DNA from: Treponema sp. UBA7570
GTDB lineage: Bacteria; Spirochaetota; Spirochaetia; Treponematales; Treponemataceae
Direction: 5' to 3'
NCBI GenBank assembly: GCA_002477955.1
Contig: DLLE01000001.1
Span: forward strand, 1 to 24,851
DNA: 24,851 nucleotides
In this document: piece after piece, positions 15,185-22,639 of the stretch
Layout: every line of letters starts with the position of its first letter
Numbering within the stretch: the first letter of the stretch is position 1
Position numbers and translations under genes: made by a program
Notes under the pieces: model-generated
Databases searched by the model: none
Told to the model about the DNA's origin: nothing
The model's input: the letters and a program-made list of their open reading frames with translations, nothing else

Positions 15185-16684
15185 CTAGTCAATAAAGTAA
15201 AGTGTTGAAAAATCGTAAAAATTTACTGGATAAGGAGTGTAGCCGGCTATATTTTTTTGAGTGATGATATTGCGGCCTGGATCGCAGATAAAGACAGCAG
15301 GGCAGTCCATTGTAAGAATTTCCTGACATTTCTTAAAATAATCTGCGCGTTTTTTTAGATCGATTTCTGATTCTGCTGCTGCAAAATTTTTGTCATATTC
15401 AGGATTTCTATATTTTATAAAGTTGCGTTTGTAATCTGAACAGTAACGGCGAAGAACTTCTGACGGATCAATTTCTCCTGCAAATGCAATTACAGTTGTC
15501 TGATATTCAGCTTTTGAATAAACTTTGTCTAGCCAGGTTGTCCATTCAACAGGAACAATTGTGCAGTTGATACCAAGCGGTTTGAGCATATTTACGATAA
15601 TCTGGGCAGTATCAACGTGAGGCTGGTAGTTTGCAGGAACTGTAATCGTCATATCGAACCCGTTTTTGTAAGACGACTGATTCATATATTCTTTTGCTTT
15701 TTCAATATTGTAAGAAAAAATTCCGGAAAGCTTGTCGTTGTAGCAATCGCCTAAAATCGGGCTAAAATTTGAATAAAGTTCAGTTGCAAAACCGTCAAAA
15801 ACGCCGTTTATGATTTCTGTTTTGTCAATTGCGCAGGTAATTGCCTTTCGAACGTTGATGTCTGCAAGCGGAGGATAAGAATTGTTCATTCCAAGAATTT
15901 GAATCATATTTTGCGGATGACTTATGATTTTAAAGTTCTTTTCGAGCATTTTTGCGTTTGTTCCGGAAATCATCTGGGCAACGTCGATTTGACCAGACTG
16001 AAGCGCAGATATTGCTGAATTTTCGTCGGTCATAATGAGAATTTCGATGTTTTTTATTTTTCCAGCACGTTCTTTATCGTAGTAATCATCGTTACGTTCA
16101 AAAACTATTTTTTCGTGAAGAGAATATGAAACGAATTTATAAGGGCCTGTTCCAACCGGCATTGTTTCGTTGTCATTGTAATCGTGCAAAAGAATTGGAC
16201 TTGTCGCTACAAGAAGCAAAAAGGCTCCAGAAGTTTTTTTCAGTTCAATTACAAAAGTGTAGTCGTCTGGGGCAGAAACTGATTTTACAATCTGCATATT
16301 GTCGGAACGTGCTGCAAGACCGTCGAGGCCTGCCAAATTTTTGTAAGTGAAAACACAGTCGGCAGAAGTAAATTCTGTTCCGTTGTGAAATTTTACGCCT
16401 TTGCGAAGGTTAAAAGTATAAGTTAAAAAATCGTCAGAAACTGAGTAATTTTCTGCAAGGGCAGGATAAAGAGAGCCGGTTTCATCATATTTTAAAAGTC
16501 CTTCAAAAATATTGTCTGTAACGGCGGCTGTTTCGGCAGCGGCAGATTTCCATGGAAAAAAACTGTCCGGTTCAGAGCACATTGTCATTCTCAAAGTGTC
16601 GTGAGATTTTTTTGTTCCGCATGAAGAAAATGCGAGAGCTGTTGCAATCAATGCCAGCGTCAAAAGTTTTATTGATTTTTTCAT
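15185..16684 (-). CDS. Family-5 substrate-binding lipoprotein of the second ABC importer
   Basis: This 499-residue SBP_bac_5 protein captures the ligand of the minus-strand importer. Its signal peptide begins MKKSIKL, and the lipobox FSSC gives Cys22 as the lipid anchor. Family motifs are MCSEPDSFFPW at the mature start, LTYTFNLRKGVKFHNGTEF near residue 88 and DINVRKAITCAIDKTEIING near 280. It is shorter than and clearly diverged from the plus-strand OppA, so the two systems probably differ in ligand. AAGGA lies about 8 bases before the ATG at 16684. Only 52 bases separate it from coaX and I see no clear promoter there, so co-transcription with coaX is likely. Dipeptide, oligopeptide or another small ligand is possible. 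Confidence 0.9.
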   Translation of the reverse strand: MKKSIKLLTLALIATALAFSSCGTKKSHDTLRMTMCSEPDSFFPWKSAAAETAAVTDNIFEGLLKYDETGSLYPALAENYSVSDDFLTYTFNLRKGVKFHNGTEFTSADCVFTYKNLAGLDGLAARSDNMQIVKSVSAPDDYTFVIELKKTSGAFLLLVATSPILLHDYNDNETMPVGTGPYKFVSYSLHEKIVFERNDDYYDKERAGKIKNIEILIMTDENSAISALQSGQIDVAQMISGTNAKMLEKNFKIISHPQNMIQILGMNNSYPPLADINVRKAITCAIDKTEIINGVFDGFATELYSNFSPILGDCYNDKLSGIFSYNIEKAKEYMNQSSYKNGFDMTITVPANYQPHVDTAQIIVNMLKPLGINCTIVPVEWTTWLDKVYSKAEYQTTVIAFAGEIDPSEVLRRYCSDYKRNFIKYRNPEYDKNFAAAESEIDLKKRADYFKKCQEILTMDCPAVFICDPGRNIITQKNIAGYTPYPVNFYDFSTLYFID

Positions 16685-16736
16685 TTTTATGTTCCTTTTC
16701 TAGGTTTTTGCGGTCTAAAATTAACAGCAGCGTTTT

Positions 16737-17519
16737 TTAAGAATTAAGTTCAAGCGCCTTTTTTACGCCGATAAGCGTAAGTTCCGGGAAAATTTCGTCA
16801 AAAATATTGCAGTTTTCAAAAATTTTTGCAAAACCGCCAGTACCGACAATGTACGGCTTGTCTTCGGGATTTTCGCTTTTAAAGACTTCTGAACTGATTG
16901 TGCGGCAAATTTCTTTAATTGCGCCTGCTGTTCCAAAATAAATTCCAGACTGAATTGCTTCGATTGTTGCAGTTGCGCAGGCTTTTTCGCTTTTTTTTAT
17001 ATCGACATGCGGCAGTTTTGAAGTGCCGGAAGCAAGTGCCTGAACTGAAATTTTTAAGCCAGGAAGAATTGAGCCGCCTAAATATTCCTTGTTTTTTGTA
17101 AGCGCATGGATTGTTGTTGCCGTGCCCAAATCGACAATGATTAAATTTTTGTTTGGACAAAGCGAAACAGCGCCGATAGAGTCGGCGATTAAATCTGCGC
17201 CGATTTCTTTTGGATTCTGCATTTTTAGTTTTAGACCGTTTTTGATTCCGGCTTGAATAAAAAGAGGCTCGATTCCAAAATATTTGAGGATTCCACTGGA
17301 AAGAGAATAGTTGATTGGCGGAACAACTGAGCAAATTCCAATTTGAGTGATTTTTTCGGGAGAAATGTTGTTTTCCCGAAGAACAGAGCGAAGGAAAATT
17401 CCAATTTCATCGGAGGATGAATTTTTGTGAGTTGTCTGGCGGAACTGTAAAATCAGCTGGTCGCCGTCAAAAACTCCTCCTGTGATGTTTGAATTTCCAA
17501 CATCGAGAGTAAGTGTCAT
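16737..17519 (-). CDS. coaX: Type III pantothenate kinase
   Basis: This 260-residue kinase catalyses the first step of coenzyme A synthesis, ATP-dependent phosphorylation of pantothenate, in the cytoplasm. It has the ASKHA fold of CoaX. The N-terminal LTLDVGNSNITGGVF is the phosphate-binding loop with Asp6. GADLIADSIGA (around residue 105) and VDLGTATTIHA (around 125) form the second Asp and phosphate motifs, and GGSILPGLKIS and GTGGFAKIF follow. The frame has an earlier ATG at 17540, but the ATG at 17519 with AAGGACAGG just upstream fits the family N-terminus. It diverges from trkA and is probably the first gene of a unit running through the second ABC importer to hrpB. Confidence 0.93.
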   Translation of the reverse strand: MTLTLDVGNSNITGGVFDGDQLILQFRQTTHKNSSSDEIGIFLRSVLRENNISPEKITQIGICSVVPPINYSLSSGILKYFGIEPLFIQAGIKNGLKLKMQNPKEIGADLIADSIGAVSLCPNKNLIIVDLGTATTIHALTKNKEYLGGSILPGLKISVQALASGTSKLPHVDIKKSEKACATATIEAIQSGIYFGTAGAIKEICRTISSEVFKSENPEDKPYIVGTGGFAKIFENCNIFDEIFPELTLIGVKKALELNS

Positions 17520-17578
17520 AGTACCTGTCCTTAAGATCAAGTCTATTAAGGCAAATGCCTTTTAAGATGTGAAAAAAA

Positions 17579-17608
17579 TTTGTAGTCACTGCTGCCAACG
17601 GCAGTCAA
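17579..17608 (-). promoter_or_regulatory. Possible coaX promoter with an inverted repeat in its spacer
   Basis: On the minus strand TTGACT (17608-17603) and TACAAA (17584-17579) are 18 bases apart. The spacer contains CTGCC-AAC-GGCAG (17592-17604 on the plus strand, overlapping the -35 edge). A separate palindrome, AAGGCA-AA-TGCCTT (17548-17561), lies in the predicted leader. Both could be operator sites. The -10 box is weak, so this is tentative. Confidence 0.35.
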
Positions 17609-17676
17609 TGCTTTTTTTAACATACAGTTTTGTAAAAAAAAAATAAAGTATTATGTAAAAAGTTTTTATTATTGAG

Positions 17677-17682
17677 TATAAT
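17677..17682 (+). promoter_or_regulatory. -10 box placed for a leaderless trkA transcript
   Basis: A perfect TATAAT ends 6 bases before the trkA ATG at 17689, so a normal transcript start would fall on or next to the A of the start codon. The -35 region at 17-bp spacing, TGTAAA (17654-17659), is a 3/6 match. No Shine-Dalgarno is present at normal distance before the ATG. Confidence 0.45.
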
Positions 17683-17688
17683 TTGGTT

Positions 17689-19104
17689 ATGAAAATCGTA
17701 ATTGTTGGTGCCGGTTTTACTGGAATTCAACTGGCAAAAAGACTTGTAAACGGAAAAAATGATGTTGTTTTAATTGATAACGATGATGAAGTTGTAAGGC
17801 ATGCTTCTAACAGTCTGGATTGCAATGTAATTCATGCGGAGGGCAATAATCTGGATGTCCTGGAAGAAGCTGGAATTAAAAATGCCGATGCCCTTGTTTG
17901 CGTTACCTCAAATGACGAAGTAAATATGATTACGTGTTCGCTGGTTGACGCTGTTTATCCGGATGTTACGAAAATTGCGCGTGTCCGGAACTATGCTTAT
18001 TATGTGGACACGACATCTGTTGAAAAGGCAAAAAAACGCCGGCCGCTTTATGGCGTTGATTATATGGTCCATCCCGACGTTGAAGCTGCGGAAGCGATTG
18101 CAAATGCGGCAAATCACGGAGCTATTACCGATGTTATGCCTTTTGGCGACCAGTATGAACTTATTAGAATTACCGTAGAAAAGGGAAGCCGCCTGGAAAA
18201 CCAGAAAATTATTAGTCTTCGGAAAATTACGGACAGGCCGATTCTTGTTGCCTATGTTGAAAGCAACGGCGAAACTCGCTTGCCAAGCGGCGAAACTGTA
18301 ATTAAGGCGGAAGATTGCCTGGGCGCGCTGATGTTAAAGCAGGATATTCCGGAATTTTTAAAACTTTGCGGCTCAAAACTTAAAGAAATTAAAAAAATTG
18401 CAATTATTGGCGCTGGAAGGGTCGGAACAATTGTTGCCGAAAAGCTGATAGAACGAAAGTCTACTTTTATTACGCGGCTTTTTAAGCGTGAAGGAAATCC
18501 GACTCAAGAATTCTGCATTATTGACAGCGACGAGAGTCTTGCTAAGGCTGCTGCTGAAAAATTCTCTAAGATAAAAGTTTTTTGTACGGATGCGACGGAA
18601 GAAGGTTTTGTTGAAGAAGAAGGACTTGATAAATACGATCTTGTAATCTGTACTACTTCTAACCACGAATTGAATATTGTAATGGCGGCTTATTTTGAAT
18701 CTCTCGGCATAAAAAACAGCATTGCGCTGGTTCAAAATAATGCTTTTGGCGAAATTGCCAGAAAAATTGGAATTGAAGTTGCTGTTCCAATTCGGGATAC
18801 GGTTGTTGATTCAATTATGAGCCACTTAAAAGGAAAGGCGGTAACTGGTGTTCATACGGTCAATGACGGTTCTCTTGAGATTATGGAAATAAAAGTTGAT
18901 GAAAAAAGTCCGGCAGTCGGCAGCACTCTCCGCGATATTGCAGAAAATGGTAAATTTTTGGTTCTGATGATGCAAAAAAATGGATCGGACGAATATTTTA
19001 TTCCGATTGGAAGCACAAAAATTGAAGCCGGCGACGAAATTGTAATGATTACGACTCTTGAAGAGAATCAGCATGTGCTTGAAAAATTTGGAGCGGAACT
19101 TTAA
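17689..19104 (+). CDS. trkA: Trk potassium uptake system NAD-binding regulatory protein TrkA
   Basis: This 471-residue peripheral membrane protein gates TrkH. It contains two tandem RCK units. The first Rossmann fold starts MKIVIVGAGFTG with Asp in VVLIDND, followed by a TrkA_C domain. The second Rossmann motif, KIAIIGAGRVG, lies near residues 236-246, and a second TrkA_C domain holds SPAVGSTLRDIAENGKF. The length matches two-domain TrkA. I prefer the ATG at 17689; a TTG two codons earlier is also open but adds nothing conserved. There is no Shine-Dalgarno, and a TATAAT lies 6 bases upstream, suggesting a leaderless message. trkH begins immediately after its stop codon, so the two are co-translated. 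Confidence 0.95.
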   Translation: MKIVIVGAGFTGIQLAKRLVNGKNDVVLIDNDDEVVRHASNSLDCNVIHAEGNNLDVLEEAGIKNADALVCVTSNDEVNMITCSLVDAVYPDVTKIARVRNYAYYVDTTSVEKAKKRRPLYGVDYMVHPDVEAAEAIANAANHGAITDVMPFGDQYELIRITVEKGSRLENQKIISLRKITDRPILVAYVESNGETRLPSGETVIKAEDCLGALMLKQDIPEFLKLCGSKLKEIKKIAIIGAGRVGTIVAEKLIERKSTFITRLFKREGNPTQEFCIIDSDESLAKAAAEKFSKIKVFCTDATEEGFVEEEGLDKYDLVICTTSNHELNIVMAAYFESLGIKNSIALVQNNAFGEIARKIGIEVAVPIRDTVVDSIMSHLKGKAVTGVHTVNDGSLEIMEIKVDEKSPAVGSTLRDIAENGKFLVLMMQKNGSDEYFIPIGSTKIEAGDEIVMITTLEENQHVLEKFGAEL

Positions 19105-20544
19105 ATGCAGACGGTTTTTGTTTTTGTAAGAATTTTTGCAATTATTCTTTCGATAATTGGAACTTCGTTTTTGCTGCCGATTGGGACGGCGCTTGCTTTT
19201 GGTGAATATGAAGCGATTTTTCCGTTTTTAATTCCAATGGTTGTTGCGTGGATTTTTGGCTCTGCTTTTTATTTTGGCGGAAAAAAAGTTCCCGTAAGAC
19301 TTGGAACAAGAGCAGTTTTTGTTTTTGTAAGTTTTGCCTGGGTTGCGATAAGTTTTTTTGGCGCAATTCCGCTTTTTGCCGGCGGTTGGATTAGTGATTT
19401 TTCGGGCGCGGTTTTTGAATCTGTAAGCGGTTTTACTACGACTGGAGCAACGGTTTTAAAAGATGTCGAAAGTTTGCCTCGCGCTGTAAATTTGTGGCGA
19501 ATGGAAATGCACTGGCTTGGCGGCATGGGAATAATTGCGCTTACAACTGCTGTCTTGCCTTTGCTTGGCGTCGGAGGTTTTGCGCTTGTAAAAGCTGAAT
19601 CAACTGGTCCGGAAAAAGGAAAAATCACTCCAAAAATGGCAAATACTGCAAAGGCTTTGTGGGGAATTTATTTTGCTTTGACGGTTATTCAGACTGTAAT
19701 TTTAATGTTTTGCGGAATGGATTTTGTGGACGCTCTAAGCCATGCTTTTTCGACTTTAGGCACAGGCGGTTTTAGTTCAAAAAATGCAAGCATCGCAGGA
19801 TTCAATTCTCTTTCTACAGAAATTGTCTGCACAGTTTTTATGTTTCTGGCAGGTGTAAATTTTAGCCTTTATTTTTACGTGATTACCGGAAAATTCACCG
19901 AATTAAAGAACAACAGCGAGCTCAAGGCTTATGTTGGTATTTTTGCAACTGTTGTTTTGTGCCTGGCTTTTTCGCTTGTTAAGTTTTATGGCGGTTTTGG
20001 AAAAGCTTTAAGATACGCTTCGTTCCAGGTTGCAACGATTATGAGTACGACTGGTTTTGCTACGGCCGATTTTATGAAATGGCCAGCGGCGAGCCAGTTT
20101 TTTATATTCATTTTGTTTTTTATAGGCGGATGTTCTGGTTCAACTTCCGGCGGTATTAAAGTTATTCGATGGGTAATTCTTGCAAAAAAAGCACGCGTTG
20201 AAATGCTCAAGATGATTCATCCTCACGGAGTTTTTTCTGTTCGGGTAAATGGTTCGCCAGGACGAGAAGATCTGGTTTTAAACATTGCGCCTTTTGTCTT
20301 TCTTTATTTTTGTCTTGCATTTATTTCTACTTTTGCTGGAACTCTTGGCGGACTTTCTGTTTTTGAGTCGTTTACGGCAAGTTTTTCGATGCTTGGAAAC
20401 ATTGGACCTGCTTTTGGTCCGTTTATGGAATATAGCTGGATTCCTTCGTTCTTAAAATGGATTTTTAGTTTTATGATGATTGCCGGTCGTCTCGAAATTT
20501 ACAATTTGATAATTCTTTTTACAAAAGATTTTTGGAAAAATTAA
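19105..20544 (+). CDS. trkH: Trk potassium uptake channel subunit TrkH
   Basis: This 479-residue integral membrane protein forms the K+ pathway of the Trk/Ktr superfamily, built from four membrane-pore-membrane repeats. The pore loops are visible in order: SGFTTTGATVL (about residue 107), FSTLGTGGFS (about 214), STTGFATADF (about 313) and LGNIGPAFGP (about 429). Each has the conserved glycine of the selectivity filter. The intramembrane gate region GGCSGSTSGGIK precedes the last repeat, as in TrkH. Its ATG follows the trkA stop directly, with GGAG 11 bases upstream inside trkA. eamA follows after a single base. Confidence 0.95.
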   Translation: MQTVFVFVRIFAIILSIIGTSFLLPIGTALAFGEYEAIFPFLIPMVVAWIFGSAFYFGGKKVPVRLGTRAVFVFVSFAWVAISFFGAIPLFAGGWISDFSGAVFESVSGFTTTGATVLKDVESLPRAVNLWRMEMHWLGGMGIIALTTAVLPLLGVGGFALVKAESTGPEKGKITPKMANTAKALWGIYFALTVIQTVILMFCGMDFVDALSHAFSTLGTGGFSSKNASIAGFNSLSTEIVCTVFMFLAGVNFSLYFYVITGKFTELKNNSELKAYVGIFATVVLCLAFSLVKFYGGFGKALRYASFQVATIMSTTGFATADFMKWPAASQFFIFILFFIGGCSGSTSGGIKVIRWVILAKKARVEMLKMIHPHGVFSVRVNGSPGREDLVLNIAPFVFLYFCLAFISTFAGTLGGLSVFESFTASFSMLGNIGPAFGPFMEYSWIPSFLKWIFSFMMIAGRLEIYNLIILFTKDFWKN

Positions 20545-20545
20545 A

Positions 20546-21520
20546 ATGCTTAATTCATCTCTCTTAAAAAATAAAGGTCTTAATTATTGTTTTGCGTTGC
20601 TTGTAATTCTAATTTGGGGAATTACTTTTGTTAGCACAAAATATTTGCTGCGAAGTTTTAGCGCATTTGAAATTCTTACAGCCCGCTTTATAACTGCTTA
20701 CGCAGTGCTTTGGCTTATGAAGCCAGAGCGAATGAAATTGTCTTGCAAAAAAGATGAGTTGTGGTTTTTTGCGGCTGGAGCGAGCGGAGTATCTGTTTAT
20801 CAGTTTTTGGAAAATATTGCGATAGATTATACTTTGCCGGCGAATGTTTGCATTATTGTTTCAATATGTCCAATGTTTACTGCGATTATTGCTCAGATTT
20901 TTTTGAAAGAAAAAAATATTAACCTTCTTTTTGTTGTCGGATTTTTGGTTGCGATTTCTGGAATTGTGTTTGTTACTTTTAACGGTGCGCTCGTATTTCA
21001 TTTAAGCCCAAAAGGCGATTTTCTTGCTTTGGCGGCCGCGGTTTGCTGGGCATTTTATTCTTTAAGTGTTACGAAAATCGCTTCATTTAATTTGAATCCG
21101 ATAAGCTCTACTAGACGGCAATTTTTTTGGGCCTTGGTTTGTATGATTCCTATTGCGGTTTTTGGAATTTTGAATGGGAAAAATTCTCCAATGACTTATA
21201 TAAATCTTTCTGCCGCGGCAAATGCTGAACGCTGGTCGGATATTTTTAACTGGTTAAATTTTGGATTTTTAGGAATTGCGGCAAGCGCTTTTGCCTTTGC
21301 GGTTTGGAATTTTGTTTGTAAAAATCTTGGAACTGTAAGGGTGACGGTTTTTCTTTATTTGACTCCAGTTGTAACGATTGTTTTTGCGTTTCTAATTTTG
21401 GGCGACAAAATTACCTTGATGGGAAGCATTGGCGCGGTTTTGACGATTTCCGGCCTTGCAATTTCTCAGGCGAGCAAGAGAAAAGAAAAAGGCAAGCGGA
21501 GTATGCCGAATAAAGGTTAG
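20546..21520 (+). CDS. EamA/DMT-family transporter
   Basis: This 324-residue membrane protein has about ten predicted helices arranged as two EamA repeats. The first begins at ALLVILIWGITFVSTKYLL and the second after SPKGDFLALAAAVCWAFYSL. The C-terminus is basic (SKRKEKGKRSMPNK), consistent with a cytoplasmic end. The drug/metabolite transporter superfamily exports or exchanges small metabolites such as amino acids; the substrate cannot be predicted here. The ATG lies 1 base after the trkH stop, with a GGA-rich stretch about 9 bases before it, so it belongs to the trkA-trkH operon, although no functional link to potassium uptake is obvious. It converges on the DUF1848 gene. Confidence 0.88.
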   Translation: MLNSSLLKNKGLNYCFALLVILIWGITFVSTKYLLRSFSAFEILTARFITAYAVLWLMKPERMKLSCKKDELWFFAAGASGVSVYQFLENIAIDYTLPANVCIIVSICPMFTAIIAQIFLKEKNINLLFVVGFLVAISGIVFVTFNGALVFHLSPKGDFLALAAAVCWAFYSLSVTKIASFNLNPISSTRRQFFWALVCMIPIAVFGILNGKNSPMTYINLSAAANAERWSDIFNWLNFGFLGIAASAFAFAVWNFVCKNLGTVRVTVFLYLTPVVTIVFAFLILGDKITLMGSIGAVLTISGLAISQASKRKEKGKRSMPNKG

Positions 21521-21582
21521 ATGTTGATTTTCTGTTAAATTTGACAAAATCGTTCGGCTAAATGTTAGCGTTCGAGCGAAAA

Positions 21583-22509
21583 TTAAAACATAAAAAGCTG
21601 CGAATCCTTAAAAGTTTCCTGTTTTGCTTGTTGAATAATGTCGTTTGGACGGGAATTTCCAATTAAAAAAGACGAATTTTTGTCGTGCTGTAAAAAATTT
21701 TTTTGAACGGTTTTTTCATCATAGTTTGCGTAACAGTATTTGCAAAGGTTTGGACAGGAATTGTAATATCCAATATCGCGCGTTGGAAGGCAGGAACAAT
21801 TTTTTCTTAGTATTTGATGCACGTTTTTAGACAAACGGGCGTTAATTATCATTTCGATAAGTTCTTTTGAAATACATTCGCCTTTTTGAATGCCATAGTC
21901 AGATAAATCGAGTTTTTCTGCGCAAGATTCAATTTTTATTTCGTATTCTCCGGCAATTCTTGCAAAACTTCCAGCTAAAAATTTTTGGTCGCTTTCGCTT
22001 ACTTCTTTTAACTCTGGAAATTTTTTAATTGTTTTTGAATACAAGTCGACAAAACTGATTACACAACGGTCTGTATAAGGAGAAAGTTTTTCGCACATTT
22101 TTTTGAACTCGCGGATATGAGTTGCCACCGTGTAAGTTGAATCAACAAAAATCGGATCGTATCGCCAGCAGACTTTTTCCTTGCCAAGTTTTTGAGAAAG
22201 CTCGGCAAAAGTTTCAATTACGGTTTGTTTTTCGGGAACATTAGGCTCGATTTCTTTTCCATACGGAGTGATTGTGACAAAAAAATAAGTTCCAAAATTT
22301 TTGAGTTCGTCCAGATAAGGAATAAGAGGCTTAGGATTTTTTGTGCAGAAAACAAGGCAGTCAACGGTTTTTGGCTCAAGTTTGTAACGTGTAACTTTTT
22401 GCGGAACATAAGGATTACGCACATCGACAAACCCGGCGCGGATACGATTTATAAGCCATTCAGAATAAAAAGCGGGAATATCCGTCCGTCCAGAAGCAAA
22501 TATAATCAT
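21583..22509 (-). CDS. DUF1848 family protein (uncharacterised, Cys-rich C-terminus)
   Basis: This 308-residue protein matches what I recall of DUF1848. The start reads MIIFASGRTDIPAFYSEWL, then NPYVPQKVTRYKLEP, VDCLVFCTKNPKP, VTITPYGKEIEP and WRYDPIFVD. The C-terminal cysteine set is CSCLPTRDIGYYNSCP followed by NLCKYCYANYDE. The CxxCY arrangement suggests an iron-sulfur or metal site, and a distant radical-SAM-like relationship has been my impression of the family; no reaction is established. The frame is open to an ATG at 22620, but that stretch runs through the htpG terminator hairpin, so I use the ATG at 22509. There is no Shine-Dalgarno there; a TATAAT (22521-22516) lies 6 bases upstream, as in trkA. 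Confidence 0.82.
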   Translation of the reverse strand: MIIFASGRTDIPAFYSEWLINRIRAGFVDVRNPYVPQKVTRYKLEPKTVDCLVFCTKNPKPLIPYLDELKNFGTYFFVTITPYGKEIEPNVPEKQTVIETFAELSQKLGKEKVCWRYDPIFVDSTYTVATHIREFKKMCEKLSPYTDRCVISFVDLYSKTIKKFPELKEVSESDQKFLAGSFARIAGEYEIKIESCAEKLDLSDYGIQKGECISKELIEMIINARLSKNVHQILRKNCSCLPTRDIGYYNSCPNLCKYCYANYDEKTVQKNFLQHDKNSSFLIGNSRPNDIIQQAKQETFKDSQLFMF

Positions 22510-22515
22510 AAAAAT

Positions 22516-22521
22516 ATTATA
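22516..22521 (-). promoter_or_regulatory. -10 box for a probable leaderless DUF1848 transcript
   Basis: On the minus strand a perfect TATAAT lies 6 bases before the ATG at 22509. At 18-bp spacing TTTCCA (22545-22540) is a 4/6 -35 match. The geometry is identical to that of trkA, and again no ribosome binding site is visible. Confidence 0.45.
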
Positions 22522-22574
22522 GAACAAAAGCGGTTTTGTTGGAAATTGAGAAACTGAAAAATATTTTTTAAAGT

Positions 22575-22617
22575 AAAAAAATCCCCGCTGAACAGAACAT
22601 TTTCCGTTCAGCGGGGA
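22575..22617 (-). terminator. Rho-independent terminator of htpG
   Basis: A 12-bp perfect stem pairs 22582-22593 with 22606-22617 (core GTTCAGCGGGG and its complement) around a 12-base loop. It is followed on the minus strand by seven T (22581-22575). It starts 22 bases after the htpG stop codon. It also separates htpG from the DUF1848 gene, which must therefore have its own promoter. Confidence 0.9.
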
Positions 22618-22639
22618 CATTACGCAAAAAGCGGTTTTT

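Noticed and set aside
11834..16684. Naming the second importer nikABCDE
   Set aside because: The short ATPases fit NikDE in size, but the same architecture occurs in dipeptide importers. No nickel enzyme, NikR gene or nickel-specific residue set is visible.
21551..21569. A short hairpin (GCTAA-ATG-TTAGC) between eamA and the DUF1848 gene as a bidirectional terminator
   Set aside because: The stem is only 5 bp and neither strand has a convincing T-run, so the support is too weak for a feature.
22510..22620. An N-terminal extension of 37 residues on the DUF1848 protein
   Set aside because: The extension is encoded by the htpG terminator hairpin and has no family similarity; the conserved N-terminus begins at the ATG at 22509.
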